This document shows positions 49,577 through 58,262 of a DNA stretch of 64,000 nt, in pieces. This DNA comes from Yinghuangia sp035454725. Its GTDB lineage: Bacteria; Actinomycetota; Actinomycetes; Streptomycetales; Streptomycetaceae. The stretch is taken from NCBI RefSeq assembly GCF_051388935.1, contig NZ_JBPKBI010000024.1, forward strand, positions 1 through 64,000, written 5' to 3'. Each line of letters begins with the position of its first letter. Within the stretch, counting starts at the first letter, position 1. A program made the translations under genes and the position numbers. The notes below the pieces were generated by a model. It had not been told where the DNA came from. It saw nothing but the letters and a program-made list of their open reading frames with translations, and did no database searches.

Positions 49577-50305
49577 TCAGCCGCCGACGGGCTCCGGGAC
49601 AAAGCTGTATGTGGGCAGCGGTCCCGTGGACCGCAGCTCGATGCCGGGGCCGATGTCGCCCTGCAATCCGTCGACCGCCGCCTGGAAGGCCTCCACGCCG
49701 CCTCTCGGCACCAGGAACGACAGATTCGCGGCGTGGTCCTGCACCTTCGGCCCTTCGCTCACGTCGACCGCATAGGGCCTCAGCACCTCGGCGATCCGCG
49801 CCGAGATCTCGGCTTCGTAGCGGGACACGGCGTGCGCCACCATCTCCCCCAGCCGGACCTGTTCGTCGTAGCCGCCCAGGGTGCGCGTGCGCTCGCGCTG
49901 CGCGAGCAGGTTCGGGTCAGCGGCGACGATGTCGGCGAGCACCGCGTCCAGGTCGAGGGCCGCCTTGACGTTGATCTCCGTGTTGCCGGCCGTGCGCGCA
50001 AGCGCGTCCGCATACAGCGACGCATGTTCGGCCAGGTGCTTCTCGACTGCCGAGTCATCCGGTACGACCACGCCGAATTGCAGCGGCAGGGCCGGCCCGT
50101 GGTCGGCGAGTTCGCGGAGGAGTTCATGGTGCGCGGCGACGTCGCGGCGGCGGGCGCGCAGGTCCTCGGGCGCCGGGCCCACCACGGCGGCCAGCCCTTC
50201 GGGGCCCGCGACTTTGCGCGGCCCCTCCGCCGGGGCGCCGACGCCGAGTGCGGAGGTGGGCAGCGGATGGTCGGCCGTGACGACGGCGTACACGTAGGTG
50301 GCCAT
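49577..50305 (-). CDS. gvpF: Gas vesicle protein GvpF
   Basis: 242 residues; ATG at 50305 shares one base with the gvpA stop (TGATG). Marks of GvpF: ATYVYAVVTADHPLPTSALG, GLAAVVGPAPEDLRARRRDV with AAHHELLRELADHGPALPLQ, FGVVVPDDSAVEKHLAE, INVKAALDLDAVLADIVAAD and ANLSFLVPRGGVEAFQAAV. GvpF contacts GvpA subunits and starts shell growth. It is more compact than the GvpL paralogue at 47774. Confidence 0.94.
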   Translation of the reverse strand: MATYVYAVVTADHPLPTSALGVGAPAEGPRKVAGPEGLAAVVGPAPEDLRARRRDVAAHHELLRELADHGPALPLQFGVVVPDDSAVEKHLAEHASLYADALARTAGNTEINVKAALDLDAVLADIVAADPNLLAQRERTRTLGGYDEQVRLGEMVAHAVSRYEAEISARIAEVLRPYAVDVSEGPKVQDHAANLSFLVPRGGVEAFQAAVDGLQGDIGPGIELRSTGPLPTYSFVPEPVGG

Positions 50306-50778
50306 CACTCCTCCTCGACCGCGTGGCGACGGCGACTGGACCGAACCGGTTCGCGCTTTCTCTCACGCTCGCGCGGCCGCACGGCCGACTGCTCCTCCTC
50401 TTCGTCCTCGTCGTCGCCCGCGCCCACGGCGCGTCGGACCTTGCCCGCGACGGCGTCGACCGCGCCCCCGACGGCCCCTTCGGCCTTGCCGCGGCTGCCG
50501 CCTTCGGTGACCTCGTTGATCAGTCCGGGCAGCGTGGACCGGCGGCCGGTGTGTTCGAGGTCGAGGCGGTTCGTCGCCTCGGCGAACCGCAGGTACGTGT
50601 CGACGCTCGCCACCACGATCCGCGCGTCGATCTGCAAGAGCTCCAGGCCGAGGAGCGAGACGCGGACGTACACGTCGATGACGATGCCGCGGTCCAGGAT
50701 CAGGTCCAGAACGTCGTACAGGTTGCCCGAGCGTGACCCGTCCTGGCCGCGGACCGCCGGCTGGTTGGGCGACCCCAT
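50305..50778 (-). CDS. gvpA: Major gas vesicle shell protein GvpA with a long charged tail
   Basis: 157 residues from ATG 50778. Residues 18-75 hold the GvpA shell fold: GNLYDVLDLILDRGIVIDVY, VRVSLLGLELLQIDARIVVA and SVDTYLRFAEA. GvpA is normally about 70-80 residues; here the second half is an added tail with GKAEGAVGGAVDAVAGKVRR, an acidic run (DDEDEEEE) and a basic Arg-rich end. Such extended GvpA proteins are common in actinomycetes. Whether they form real vesicles there is unsettled. Confidence 0.93.
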   Translation of the reverse strand: MGSPNQPAVRGQDGSRSGNLYDVLDLILDRGIVIDVYVRVSLLGLELLQIDARIVVASVDTYLRFAEATNRLDLEHTGRRSTLPGLINEVTEGGSRGKAEGAVGGAVDAVAGKVRRAVGAGDDEDEEEEQSAVRPRERERKREPVRSSRRRHAVEEE

Positions 50779-50857
50779 GGAATTCCCGCCTCCCTGTCGG
50801 TAGGCCTGGCGACGGCGCCGCACGCCGCCGTCCCGGCCGACTGGTTGACCGGCGTGA

Positions 50858-51205
50858 TCAACTGCCGGTGTCGCTGCGTCTGTAGCGCGCGACGCGCCGC
50901 CACCCCGCGAGTTCACCGCTGCTGTCGAGGTTCAGCTCGTACGTGGCCAGCAGACTTGTCGTGTCGGGCACACGCTCCATCTCGACGACGTCGACCCTGA
51001 CCTCCCACCCGTCCTCCGAGCGCCGAAGCCCGGAGATGCCCTCCACGGGACGGTCGAGCAAGTCGTCGATATACGCCCGAGCCAGACCGACGACGTCCTT
51101 GGCCGCCAGCCGCCGTCGGGTCTCCGCCCGATGCTCCGTCCCGGAAACCGTGCGGCGGCGACCTTGTCGCTCCGCCCGGTCCTTTGAAGGGTTTTGGTCG
51201 GTCAT
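50858..51205 (-). CDS. gvpO: Gas vesicle protein GvpO
   Basis: 115 residues from ATG 51205. After a basic N-terminal arm (SKDRAERQGRRRTVSG), the GvpO domain reads AAKDVVGLARAYIDDLLDRP, VEGISGLRRSEDGWEVRVDV, VEMERVPDTTSLLATYELNL and GWRRVARYRR. GvpO is the first gene in Streptomyces clusters and is needed for gas-vesicle expression in haloarchaea. The low-GC stretch upstream (51300-51345) probably holds the cluster promoter. Confidence 0.93.
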   Translation of the reverse strand: MTDQNPSKDRAERQGRRRTVSGTEHRAETRRRLAAKDVVGLARAYIDDLLDRPVEGISGLRRSEDGWEVRVDVVEMERVPDTTSLLATYELNLDSSGELAGWRRVARYRRSDTGS

Positions 51206-51900
51206 GCGTCCGCCCGTCCGAAAGCACCGGTCCCGGCGAGGTGTCCTTGGCGACATCCCGCCGCGTGCGATCTGCCGTGGACCGGTTCCCACAATCGACA
51301 CTAGCCGCTTCGGGTGAATAAACACACAAAAAGTACAATTCATCCGGACCGCCGCCTGATCCCGCACCGGCAGCAGCCCGCGGGCGACGGAACGGACGTG
51401 TCCGTGACGGCGCCGGTCGCTTAGCGCGGCCGGCGCGCCGACGCGCATGCGGGCACGCCGGGAACCACCGGCGGCCGACAACCTGCGTCTCGCCGGTCGG
51501 GACCGGGTTCCGCGCTGCGGCTGACGGCCGGGATCGCGGTGACGAGGTCCGGCGACGCCGACGCGGAGAGCGAACGGCGGCCCGGGTCCTCAGCTGTCCC
51601 ACGCCGAACCGCCATTCCCCGTCTTCGGTGGAGGGCGGCGGATCCCGAGGGCTCGGGTCACGGCCGTGGGCCACTCGGCTCGCGTGGCGGCCGCGTATCG
51701 CCGTCGGCCGCCCCTGGGATGCCCCGGGTCGCGGTCGCCGCACGGCGGCCCTCCGCAGACCGGACGTCACCGCGGCGGGGGCCGAACGGCCCTGTTCCGC
51801 CGGGTTGTTGCCGCGCAGACTCGTCACACGTTCCCGACAACGGCGTTGACGACGGCTCCGCGACCACCGCCCGCCCCGGCGGAGCCCCGAGGAGGCTTCC
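51206..51900. promoter_or_regulatory. Divergent region between gas-vesicle and CBS-BON genes
   Basis: About 690 bases without a supported gene. A low-GC island at 51310-51345 lies 105-140 bases upstream of gvpO and is the best promoter candidate for the cluster. AGGAGG at 51890-51895 is the ribosome site of the CBS-BON gene. The middle is GC-rich with no clear structure. Confidence 0.5.
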
Positions 51901-52683
51901 ATGAAACAGCAGCGCGTCGAATCCCTGATGACCGCCGACGTCGTCACCGTCGACACTCGGACCCCGTTCAAGGAGATCGTGCGTGTGCTGCGTGAGCACC
52001 GCATCAGCGCCGCCCCGGTTCTCGACGGCGACAAATCCGTCGTGGGCGTGGTCTCGGAGGCCGACCTGCTGCGCAAGGAGGCCGACAACGAGGGCCGTAC
52101 ATACCCCCGCGGCACCCACGGCCACCGGGCGGCCCGCGAAGCTCGCCGCAAGGCCGAGGCCGAGACGGCAGGCGCTCTCATGACCGCGCCCGCCGTCGTC
52201 ATCAGCCCGAAGGCGACCGCCGGCGAAGCCGCCCGTCACATGGAGCGGCACAACGTCAAACGGCTGCCCGTCGTCGACCAGACCGGCCAACTGCGCGGCA
52301 TCGTCAGCCGATGCGACCTGTTGCGCGTCTTCCTCCGCCCCGACGAGCACATCCGCGACGAGATCCGCAACGACGTGCTGTGCCACGATCTGTGGGTCGA
52401 CCCGACGAGCATCGACGTGCGAGTGGTCGACGGAGTGGTGACCCTCGCGGGCGAGTTGGAGAACAAGACCCTGGCCCGCGTCCTGACCGGCCTGGCCCGC
52501 GGCGGGGGGGGGGGGGGGGGGGGGGACGAAANAGTGGTGACCCTCGCGGGCGAGTTGGAGAACAAGACCCTGGCCCGCGTCCTGACCGGCCTGGCCCGCG
52601 GCGTCGACGGCGTCGTCCGGGTCCACGACCGCCTGACCTACGCCGTCGACGACACCAGGATCCGCCCCGGCAGCCTCGCCTGA
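51901..52683 (+). CDS. CBS-domain pair plus BON domain protein (sequence corrupted)
   Basis: ATG 51901 follows AGGAGG. Two CBS domains are clear: VESLMTADVVTVDTRTPFKE with HRISAAPVLDGDKSVVGVVS, then LMTAPAVVISPKATAGEAAR with NVKRLPVVDQTGQLRGIVSR. A BON domain follows (SIDVRVVDGVVTLAGELENK, then GVDGVVRVHDRLTYAVDD). As given the protein is 260 residues, but 99 bases (33 codons) inside the BON domain come from a mis-join: a 70-base copy, a 22-base G run and an N. The corrected product would be about 227 residues. CBS pairs sense adenine nucleotides and BON binds membranes or protein partners. The role is probably in stress response. Confidence 0.85.
   Translation: MKQQRVESLMTADVVTVDTRTPFKEIVRVLREHRISAAPVLDGDKSVVGVVSEADLLRKEADNEGRTYPRGTHGHRAAREARRKAEAETAGALMTAPAVVISPKATAGEAARHMERHNVKRLPVVDQTGQLRGIVSRCDLLRVFLRPDEHIRDEIRNDVLCHDLWVDPTSIDVRVVDGVVTLAGELENKTLARVLTGLARGGGGGGGGDEXVVTLAGELENKTLARVLTGLARGVDGVVRVHDRLTYAVDDTRIRPGSLA
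52434..52602 (+). repeat. Artefactual 70-base duplication with poly-G and N
   Basis: Bases 52434-52503 are repeated exactly at 52533-52602. Between them lie a 22-base G run (52504-52525), a short odd stretch and one N (52532). This is the mark of two contig ends joined without merging their overlap. It is not a natural repeat. Confidence 0.9.
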
Positions 52684-52705
52684 CCCGGCAGCTCTCGCCG
52701 CACCG

Positions 52706-52903
52706 TCATGACGCCTGGCCACGCTCCCGGCCACCGGAAGCCGGCCAGGCGACTTCCCCGCCGTAACGCATCACCGGGTGGGGTGCGCAGCGCAGATCAG
52801 GGCCGACAGCGCAGGCGAGTGCCGGAACCGAGCCCAACAGGACCACGGCGAACAACAGCGTCGCGAACTGCCCGAGCCCCATGTCGCCATCGGTCCCCGC
52901 CAT
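52706..52903 (-). CDS. Possible small single-span membrane protein
   Basis: 65 residues from ATG 52903. GLGQFATLLFAVVLLGSVPA is a good membrane helix, followed by a short outside or inside tail with two Cys. It lies 58 bases downstream of the TPR gene on the same strand, and AGGACGAG precedes its start. I recognise no family. Coding use of codons is plausible but the gene is short. Confidence 0.4.
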   Translation of the reverse strand: MAGTDGDMGLGQFATLLFAVVLLGSVPALACAVGPDLRCAPHPVMRYGGEVAWPASGGRERGQAS

Positions 52904-52960
52904 GGCCACTCGTCCTACGAACGAACCCGCCCGCCGAGAAGAGCGCCGTTCCGCTTCGGC

Positions 52961-55882
52961 TCAGCCCATGGACTCACGGATCTCGTCCAGGATGGCCACG
53001 GCCTCGGCGGCGTCGCGTTCGCGGGCCGACGACGTGGCCGCTGCCAGGCGGGCGGCGGCCTCCTCGGGCTTGCCGTGCGCGTACTGGTCGATCTGGGCGG
53101 CGAGGCCGACCAGGTGGGCGTACGTCTCCTGCAAGTCCGGGAGGCCCGCCTCCAGGCGGGTCGCGGCACGGTCGGCGCGATCGAGGGCGTCGCCTGTGCG
53201 TTCGGCGGTCCACAGGGCCTGGGCCCACTGCAGTTCGGTGACCGCCCGCTCGTGGGCGAGGTTCAGGTCGGGGCCGTCCGAGGCGGACTCCAGCGCCGCC
53301 GTGGCATCGGAGAACATGGCCAGCGCGGCCTGCACCGCAGCGTCGGCTTCGGCCGCGCCCTCGGTGGCGGCGATGGTGTGCCTGACCTCCAGGAGGTTCC
53401 ATGCCGCGGCCCGGGTCAGGCGGACCACCGCGCCGGGGCGGTCGAGTGCCGCCGCGAGCCGGATCGCTTCGGTGAAGGCCTCTTCCGCCGCCCGGTACCG
53501 GCGCGAGGCGCTGAGTGCATGGGCCGCCTCGGCCGCCAGCAGGGCCTGGGAATCGGCGTTGTCGCCCTCCGCGGCCTGGGCCGCCGCGGCGACCAGGACT
53601 TCCGCCGCGTCGGCGGCCTGCCCGGATGCGAGCAGCGACGAGCCGAGGACATACCGGGCATGCAGGCCGGCTTCCGGGCCCATGAGTTCCTCGATCTCCG
53701 CCACGGACTCCTCCAGCACCGCGGCGGCGTCGGACGGACGGCCGCGGTCGCGCAACAGCGATGCGAGGCCCAGGCGGCAGTGCGCCGCGCCGTGCCGGTC
53801 GCCGAGCCGGTCGAATTCGTGTGCGGCCCGGAGGGCGTACTCGATGGCGGGGTCGAGGCGTCCGTTCGCGGCGGCGGCGTTGGTCAGCGTGACCAGCAGG
53901 TTGCCATAGTGCGCCGGGTCGTCGACAGGGCCCCGGGCCGCGTCGAGGAGTTCGGTGAGCACGGACTCCGCGCCCGCCGGGTCACCGCTGTGCAGCAGGT
54001 ACTCCCCCAGCATCAGGCCCAGTTCGACGGCCTGCCAGGGGCGTTGTGCGCGGAGGCACTCGGCGACGGCGGTCCGCAGCTCGGCTTCGGCGGGCTCCCC
54101 GGCGGTCATCGCCAGTTGGGCCCGCACCTCGGCGACCTGCGCCAGGCGGTGCGGCCAGTCGTGCTCCGCGGCCGCCGCGGCGAGGCGGTCCGCTTCCTCG
54201 GCGGTCCGTGCGCGGGCGGCGGCCCTGGCCGCTTCGTCCTCCGCGCGGAACAACGCGACGCGGGCGAGGATCAACCGCGCACCCAGCACCGCACCGTATT
54301 CGATCGGCAACGCGCTGCCCTGCGTCACGTAATCCGCGGTTTCGGCGGTCAGCGTGTCGAGGTCGGACGCCCACGGAACAGCCAGGTCCGACGGAGCCTC
54401 GGGGTGCGCGACCGCGATCAGGCTGTGCGCCCGCGCCGCGTGCGCGGCGCCCAACCGGCCGACCCTGTCGAAGAGTTCGACGGCCTGCCGGAACAACTCG
54501 ACGCCCTCGGCAAACCGGCCGCCGCTCAGCAGCGCGCTCGCCCGGCACCGGGCCAGTTCGGCGGCGACCTCATCGGTGAGGGTGACACCCTGCGCCTCGG
54601 CGGCCTCGGCGTAGCGCTCCCAGGCGGCTTCCGCGTCCGGATGCCCTGCGGGCCACAACGTGCGTGCGCGCTCAAGGAGTTCGTCGATGTCGGCGGCAAC
54701 CGTGGTAGTGGGTGCGGGGGTTGCCGGACGCGGAGCGGCGACGAGGGTCGAGCGTACGCCGAGCGGCAACGCGTCCAGCAGCGGCTCCTGCGCGAGCCTG
54801 GCCCGCAGTTGCGTGCTGACGAAATCCGAACCGTTGCGGGCGTCGAAGCGGGCCGCCAGCGCGAAGGCCTCACGCTCGACCAGGGCGAGCAGCCCCGCCG
54901 CCGTGCCGTCGGTGCCCGGGACGTCGGCCACCGTGGTGCCGCCGTGTCCGAGCGCGACCAACCTGCGCAGCAGCACGGCGGCCCCTCCGTGGAACATCAT
55001 CTGCGTCTCCGCGCTGTCCACCGGGGAGGCCAGCCACGCGCGGTGCTCCGCAAGGATTTCGACGCCGCGTCCCTCGTTGCCGGTGAGCGCGCAGAACTCG
55101 ATGTGCTGCGCGACGCTCGCGCACGTGCTGACCTTGCCGCGCACCAGGCGGTAGCCGCGCAGGTGGTTCGCGCGGGCCTCGTCGAGCCGACCGAGCCGGA
55201 CGAGCGGCAACATCGAGTCGGCGATGGTGAGTTGGGGCTCCTCGGAACACGTGCGCATGCCGGAGAGCGTCGGCTCGAACACTTCCAGCGCGTCGGCGTC
55301 CTTGTGGTGTTCGGCGTACCAGCGGCCCTGTTCACGGCGTTCGCACGCGTCGCAGTCGGTCAACTCGTCCCGCCCGGCGGCCAGCCAGGCCGCGAACTCG
55401 CGTTCCGCGGAGTCTTTTTCACCGGTGTGGTCGTACAGGTAGAAGCGGCATTTGTGCACCGGCCGCAGGCTGTGGCCCGCGGTCCGGAAGCGGCGCTCCA
55501 TGTCGTCCAGGAACGCCCGGATGGTGCGCAACGGCACCTCCGGCACGGCGAGCAGCGACGACGTGACCCACTTGAGGTGCCAGAAGACCTGGTACGTCAG
55601 CTCCTCATCGAACTCGCCCGGCTGTTCGTCGAACATGCGCAGGAGCCGGGCCATGGAGACCGTGCTCTTGTGCGACTCGCCGCCGTAGTTGTAGGAGACG
55701 ATGGTCTGCACCAGCGCGTCCGCGATCATCGGGGTGCCGCCGATGCGCTCGGCGGCTGCCAAGAGCGCTTCGGCGTGAGCGCTGCGGGCGGTTCCGTACG
55801 GCTCCCCGCGCACCGCGGCGCGGGCGCGCGCGTAGGAGTCCGCGTCGACGACGAGGTCTTCTATGCCGTGCGGTTCGGTCAT
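52961..55882 (-). CDS. Large TPR-like protein paired with the Hsp90 gene
   Basis: 973 residues from ATG 55882, 14 bases after the Hsp90 stop. The protein is helical almost throughout, with TPR-like units such as GDPAGAESVLTELLDAARGP, GNLLVTLTNAAAANGRLDPA with IEYALRAAHEFDRLGDRHGA and YRAAEEAFTEAIRLAAALDR. The N-terminal 400 residues differ, with an aromatic-rich part (FWHLKWVTSSLLAVPEVPLR) and a CDAC pair near residue 180. No membrane segment is seen. In eukaryotes TPR proteins are the classic Hsp90 cofactors; here the operon layout suggests the same partnership in a bacterium. The function is otherwise unknown. Confidence 0.85.
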   Translation of the reverse strand: MTEPHGIEDLVVDADSYARARAAVRGEPYGTARSAHAEALLAAAERIGGTPMIADALVQTIVSYNYGGESHKSTVSMARLLRMFDEQPGEFDEELTYQVFWHLKWVTSSLLAVPEVPLRTIRAFLDDMERRFRTAGHSLRPVHKCRFYLYDHTGEKDSAEREFAAWLAAGRDELTDCDACERREQGRWYAEHHKDADALEVFEPTLSGMRTCSEEPQLTIADSMLPLVRLGRLDEARANHLRGYRLVRGKVSTCASVAQHIEFCALTGNEGRGVEILAEHRAWLASPVDSAETQMMFHGGAAVLLRRLVALGHGGTTVADVPGTDGTAAGLLALVEREAFALAARFDARNGSDFVSTQLRARLAQEPLLDALPLGVRSTLVAAPRPATPAPTTTVAADIDELLERARTLWPAGHPDAEAAWERYAEAAEAQGVTLTDEVAAELARCRASALLSGGRFAEGVELFRQAVELFDRVGRLGAAHAARAHSLIAVAHPEAPSDLAVPWASDLDTLTAETADYVTQGSALPIEYGAVLGARLILARVALFRAEDEAARAAARARTAEEADRLAAAAAEHDWPHRLAQVAEVRAQLAMTAGEPAEAELRTAVAECLRAQRPWQAVELGLMLGEYLLHSGDPAGAESVLTELLDAARGPVDDPAHYGNLLVTLTNAAAANGRLDPAIEYALRAAHEFDRLGDRHGAAHCRLGLASLLRDRGRPSDAAAVLEESVAEIEELMGPEAGLHARYVLGSSLLASGQAADAAEVLVAAAAQAAEGDNADSQALLAAEAAHALSASRRYRAAEEAFTEAIRLAAALDRPGAVVRLTRAAAWNLLEVRHTIAATEGAAEADAAVQAALAMFSDATAALESASDGPDLNLAHERAVTELQWAQALWTAERTGDALDRADRAATRLEAGLPDLQETYAHLVGLAAQIDQYAHGKPEEAAARLAAATSSARERDAAEAVAILDEIRESMG

Positions 55883-55896
55883 GCGTGATTCCCTCG

Positions 55897-57747
55897 TCAC
55901 TTCGTGTCGGCGGCGTTGTCGTGCACGGCGCGTTCCAGCAGTCCCAGGAACGAGCGGTTCAGCAAGGCACTTTCGGCGGTGGTCAGCGGTCGGCGGCTGA
56001 GCAACAGGGCTTGACCGTAGAGGCCTTCGACGGTCGTGCGGACCAGGTCCGCGTCGCCGACCGCGATGATTCGGCGTACCAGCGGGTTGAGGTGGTTGAG
56101 CACGAGCCGCGCCCGTGGCGCGTCGCCGCGCAGTGCGCCGAGGATGCCGGCCCACAGCGTGTCGCCCGCCGCCGCGGCGTCCGCCTCGGATTGGGCGCGC
56201 TTGCGTTCGCCCTGCTCGTCACGGCCGTCGAGGAGCAGCGCCGGCACCGAGACCGGGTGGAACGCGCGCAGCGACGCCTCGCAGGACAGCGGGTCCAGGA
56301 CGCCTCGGGCCAGGGTCAGGAAAGCTCCGGCGGCCAACTCGACGGACGGGTCCACCGGGTCCAGGTGGGCGGTGACGGTGTCGGGGTCGAGTCCGTCGAC
56401 CACTGTGCCGGGCCGCAGGTCGGGCAGGCGGCGCACGAGGTCCGCGTCGTAGGTGTAGCCGCCGTTGACGACGCCCAGCCCGGCCGCGCCCGCGATCGGT
56501 GCGATCTGCCGGAACTCCTCGACGGTGTCGGTGACATGGACCACCGGGTGGCGGCGGGTGAACTCGTCGAGGTTGACTCGGCCGTCGGTGGTCTCGAAGG
56601 GCAGCCACGGCAGCATGACTTCGAACAACTCGTCGTCGTGCCGGGCCATCGCCTTGACGCCGAGGTGGTGCACGGCGAGGAACCTGCCGAGGCGTTCGGG
56701 GTCGCCGGCCGCCAGCCCGGTCAGCCAGTCGCGCAGCGTGGCGCCGATCGCGTCGCGGACGGCGGCCAACGCCTCGTCGTCGTACAGTCCTTCGCGCGAC
56801 GCGGTGGGCCGCAGCGCGTCGGTGTCGACGGCGCAGCGCACGAAGAACGCCCAATCCGGCAGCAGCGCGTCCGCTGACTCGGTGAGCAACATGCCTTTGA
56901 GGTGCACGCGGTGCTTGCCGCGCATTGCCGGGCTGACCGCGGACGGCAGCACGAACGCGGCGCCGCGCACCCCGGCGAGGGGGACGTCCAAGTCGACGAC
57001 GTCGAGCGGCGCGAAGCCGAGGGTGTCCTCGCAGTAGCGGGCCAGCGCGACACGGCGTGCGGACGGGTCGGGGTAGGTGCGTTCCCACACCGCGGGCGTG
57101 TCGGTGACCCGGTGGACGTTCCCGCTCCCGTCGGCAACCGTGATGTCGTACGGCAGCAACGCCCCGAAGTCGCGGGCGAGTTCGATGACCCGTGCAGGGG
57201 AGAACCACTCCTCGCAGCCGCGCCGGGGCGTCAGCCGGACCGTGGTGCCGGGAGCCGGCCGCGCGTCGTCGGGCAGGGTGCGCACGGTGTAGCGGCCGTC
57301 GGAGCCGGCGCGCCATTCGACCGGAGCCGCGCCGGGGTCGGCGGCCGAGCGTGTCACGACGGTGATTTCGTCCGCGACGACGAAGCAGGCGAGCAGGCCG
57401 ATGCCGAACTGCCCGAGGTAATCGCGGCGGGCCGCCTCCAACTCGCCGCGCTTGGAGCTGCGTCCGATGGTCGCGAGGAAGCGGTGGACGTCGGCCTCGG
57501 ACAGGCCGATGCCCGTGTCCGCGACCTCCAGGGCACCCTGGGCGGCGGTGACGTGTATCTCCGCGGGCGCGTCAGGGTAGTGCGCGCGCCGCGCGGTGAC
57601 GGCGTCGACGCCGTTCTGGAGCAACTCGCGCAGGTACACCCGGGGACTGGAGTACAGGTGGTGCGACAACAGGTCGACCAGGCCGCGCAGGTCGACCTGG
57701 AACGTATGGTCCAGGGAGAGCCCCGGGGCGGGGACGGCGTCGTTCAT
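55897..57747 (-). CDS. Hsp90-family (HtpG-like) chaperone
   Basis: 616 residues from ATG 57747, near the usual HtpG length. The GHKL ATPase site is intact: YLRELLQNGVDAVTARRAHY (catalytic Glu and binding Asn), LEVADTGIGLSEADVHRFLA, IGRSSKRGELEAARRDYLGQ and FGIGLLACFVVADEITVVTR. The middle domain has RGKHRVHLKGMLLTESADAL and FVRCAVDTDALRPTASREGL, where the conserved Arg sits. The sequence departs strongly from standard HtpG, so this is a divergent clade rather than the housekeeping chaperone. It is followed by a TPR gene in the same operon. A 73-residue frame may precede it with an ATGA overlap. Confidence 0.9.
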   Translation of the reverse strand: MNDAVPAPGLSLDHTFQVDLRGLVDLLSHHLYSSPRVYLRELLQNGVDAVTARRAHYPDAPAEIHVTAAQGALEVADTGIGLSEADVHRFLATIGRSSKRGELEAARRDYLGQFGIGLLACFVVADEITVVTRSAADPGAAPVEWRAGSDGRYTVRTLPDDARPAPGTTVRLTPRRGCEEWFSPARVIELARDFGALLPYDITVADGSGNVHRVTDTPAVWERTYPDPSARRVALARYCEDTLGFAPLDVVDLDVPLAGVRGAAFVLPSAVSPAMRGKHRVHLKGMLLTESADALLPDWAFFVRCAVDTDALRPTASREGLYDDEALAAVRDAIGATLRDWLTGLAAGDPERLGRFLAVHHLGVKAMARHDDELFEVMLPWLPFETTDGRVNLDEFTRRHPVVHVTDTVEEFRQIAPIAGAAGLGVVNGGYTYDADLVRRLPDLRPGTVVDGLDPDTVTAHLDPVDPSVELAAGAFLTLARGVLDPLSCEASLRAFHPVSVPALLLDGRDEQGERKRAQSEADAAAAGDTLWAGILGALRGDAPRARLVLNHLNPLVRRIIAVGDADLVRTTVEGLYGQALLLSRRPLTTAESALLNRSFLGLLERAVHDNAADTK

Positions 57748-57965
57748 GGATGCCAATCATGGCCGATCCGCCTGACACGCTTCCATCGGGCCAGACGGAG
57801 CCGCACGGTCTTGTCTCCAAGCCAACTCCCCTGACAGTGTGGGTCGGTGGCGTCCCCGTCGGCGGCTGTCGCGTTCCGCCACCACTTGTCGCGCCACAGG
57901 TAGGGCAGGCCCTCCCGGACGAAGTCGCACGTTCCGCCCGTGGAATGAGACCCGGCGGGCGACAA
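57744..57965 (-). CDS. Possible small Trp-rich protein coupled to the Hsp90 gene
   Basis: A 73-residue frame from TTG 57965 ends with a stop that overlaps the Hsp90 ATG (ATGA). It is Trp- and Arg-rich (EGLPYLWRDKWWRNATAADG, TVRLRLARWKRVRRIGHDWH). No family is recognised and the ribosome site is weak. The stop/start overlap is the main argument for its reality. Chance is possible. Confidence 0.3.
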   Translation of the reverse strand: MSPAGSHSTGGTCDFVREGLPYLWRDKWWRNATAADGDATDPHCQGSWLGDKTVRLRLARWKRVRRIGHDWHP

Positions 57966-58262
57966 TTCCGGTCGGCTCGCGGAACGGTTTCGACGAATCC
58001 GGAATTTGGAATTCCGATTCCGTGAATCCCAACCTCAGATATTGCTCAAGTCCAATCGACGGCCGAGTTCATGGTCGGTAGTTTTCCTGCGTACCTCAGG
58101 CTGTCTCGAAGAACGCCCTGCACGTGCCCACCCGGCCCCCCGTTGATCGTTTTGCCGGAACAAAGAGTGCTTTTGCCGGCCCGTGCGGCATTTACCGGCG
58201 AGCCCGGATCCACGGCAGTACGACCGGGTGGTCCCGACATCGCTGAGACAAGGACACCGAGC
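57966..58262. promoter_or_regulatory. Divergent region with an inverted repeat
   Basis: No gene is supported. CGGAATT (58000-58006) and AATTCCG (58010-58016) are perfect arms with a 3-base loop, in low-GC DNA between the Hsp90 operon and the secreted-protein gene. It may be an operator for either side. AAGGA at 58250-58254 is the ribosome site for ATG 58263. Confidence 0.4.

Noticed and set aside
52504..52525. Poly-G run considered as a phase-variable tract
   Set aside because: It sits between two exact copies of a 70-base sequence next to an N, so it is an assembly or sequencing artefact.
57750..58025. Plus-strand 91-codon frame opposite the Hsp90 start region
   Set aside because: No ribosome site or family. 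It overlaps the better-supported minus-strand frame and promoter DNA.
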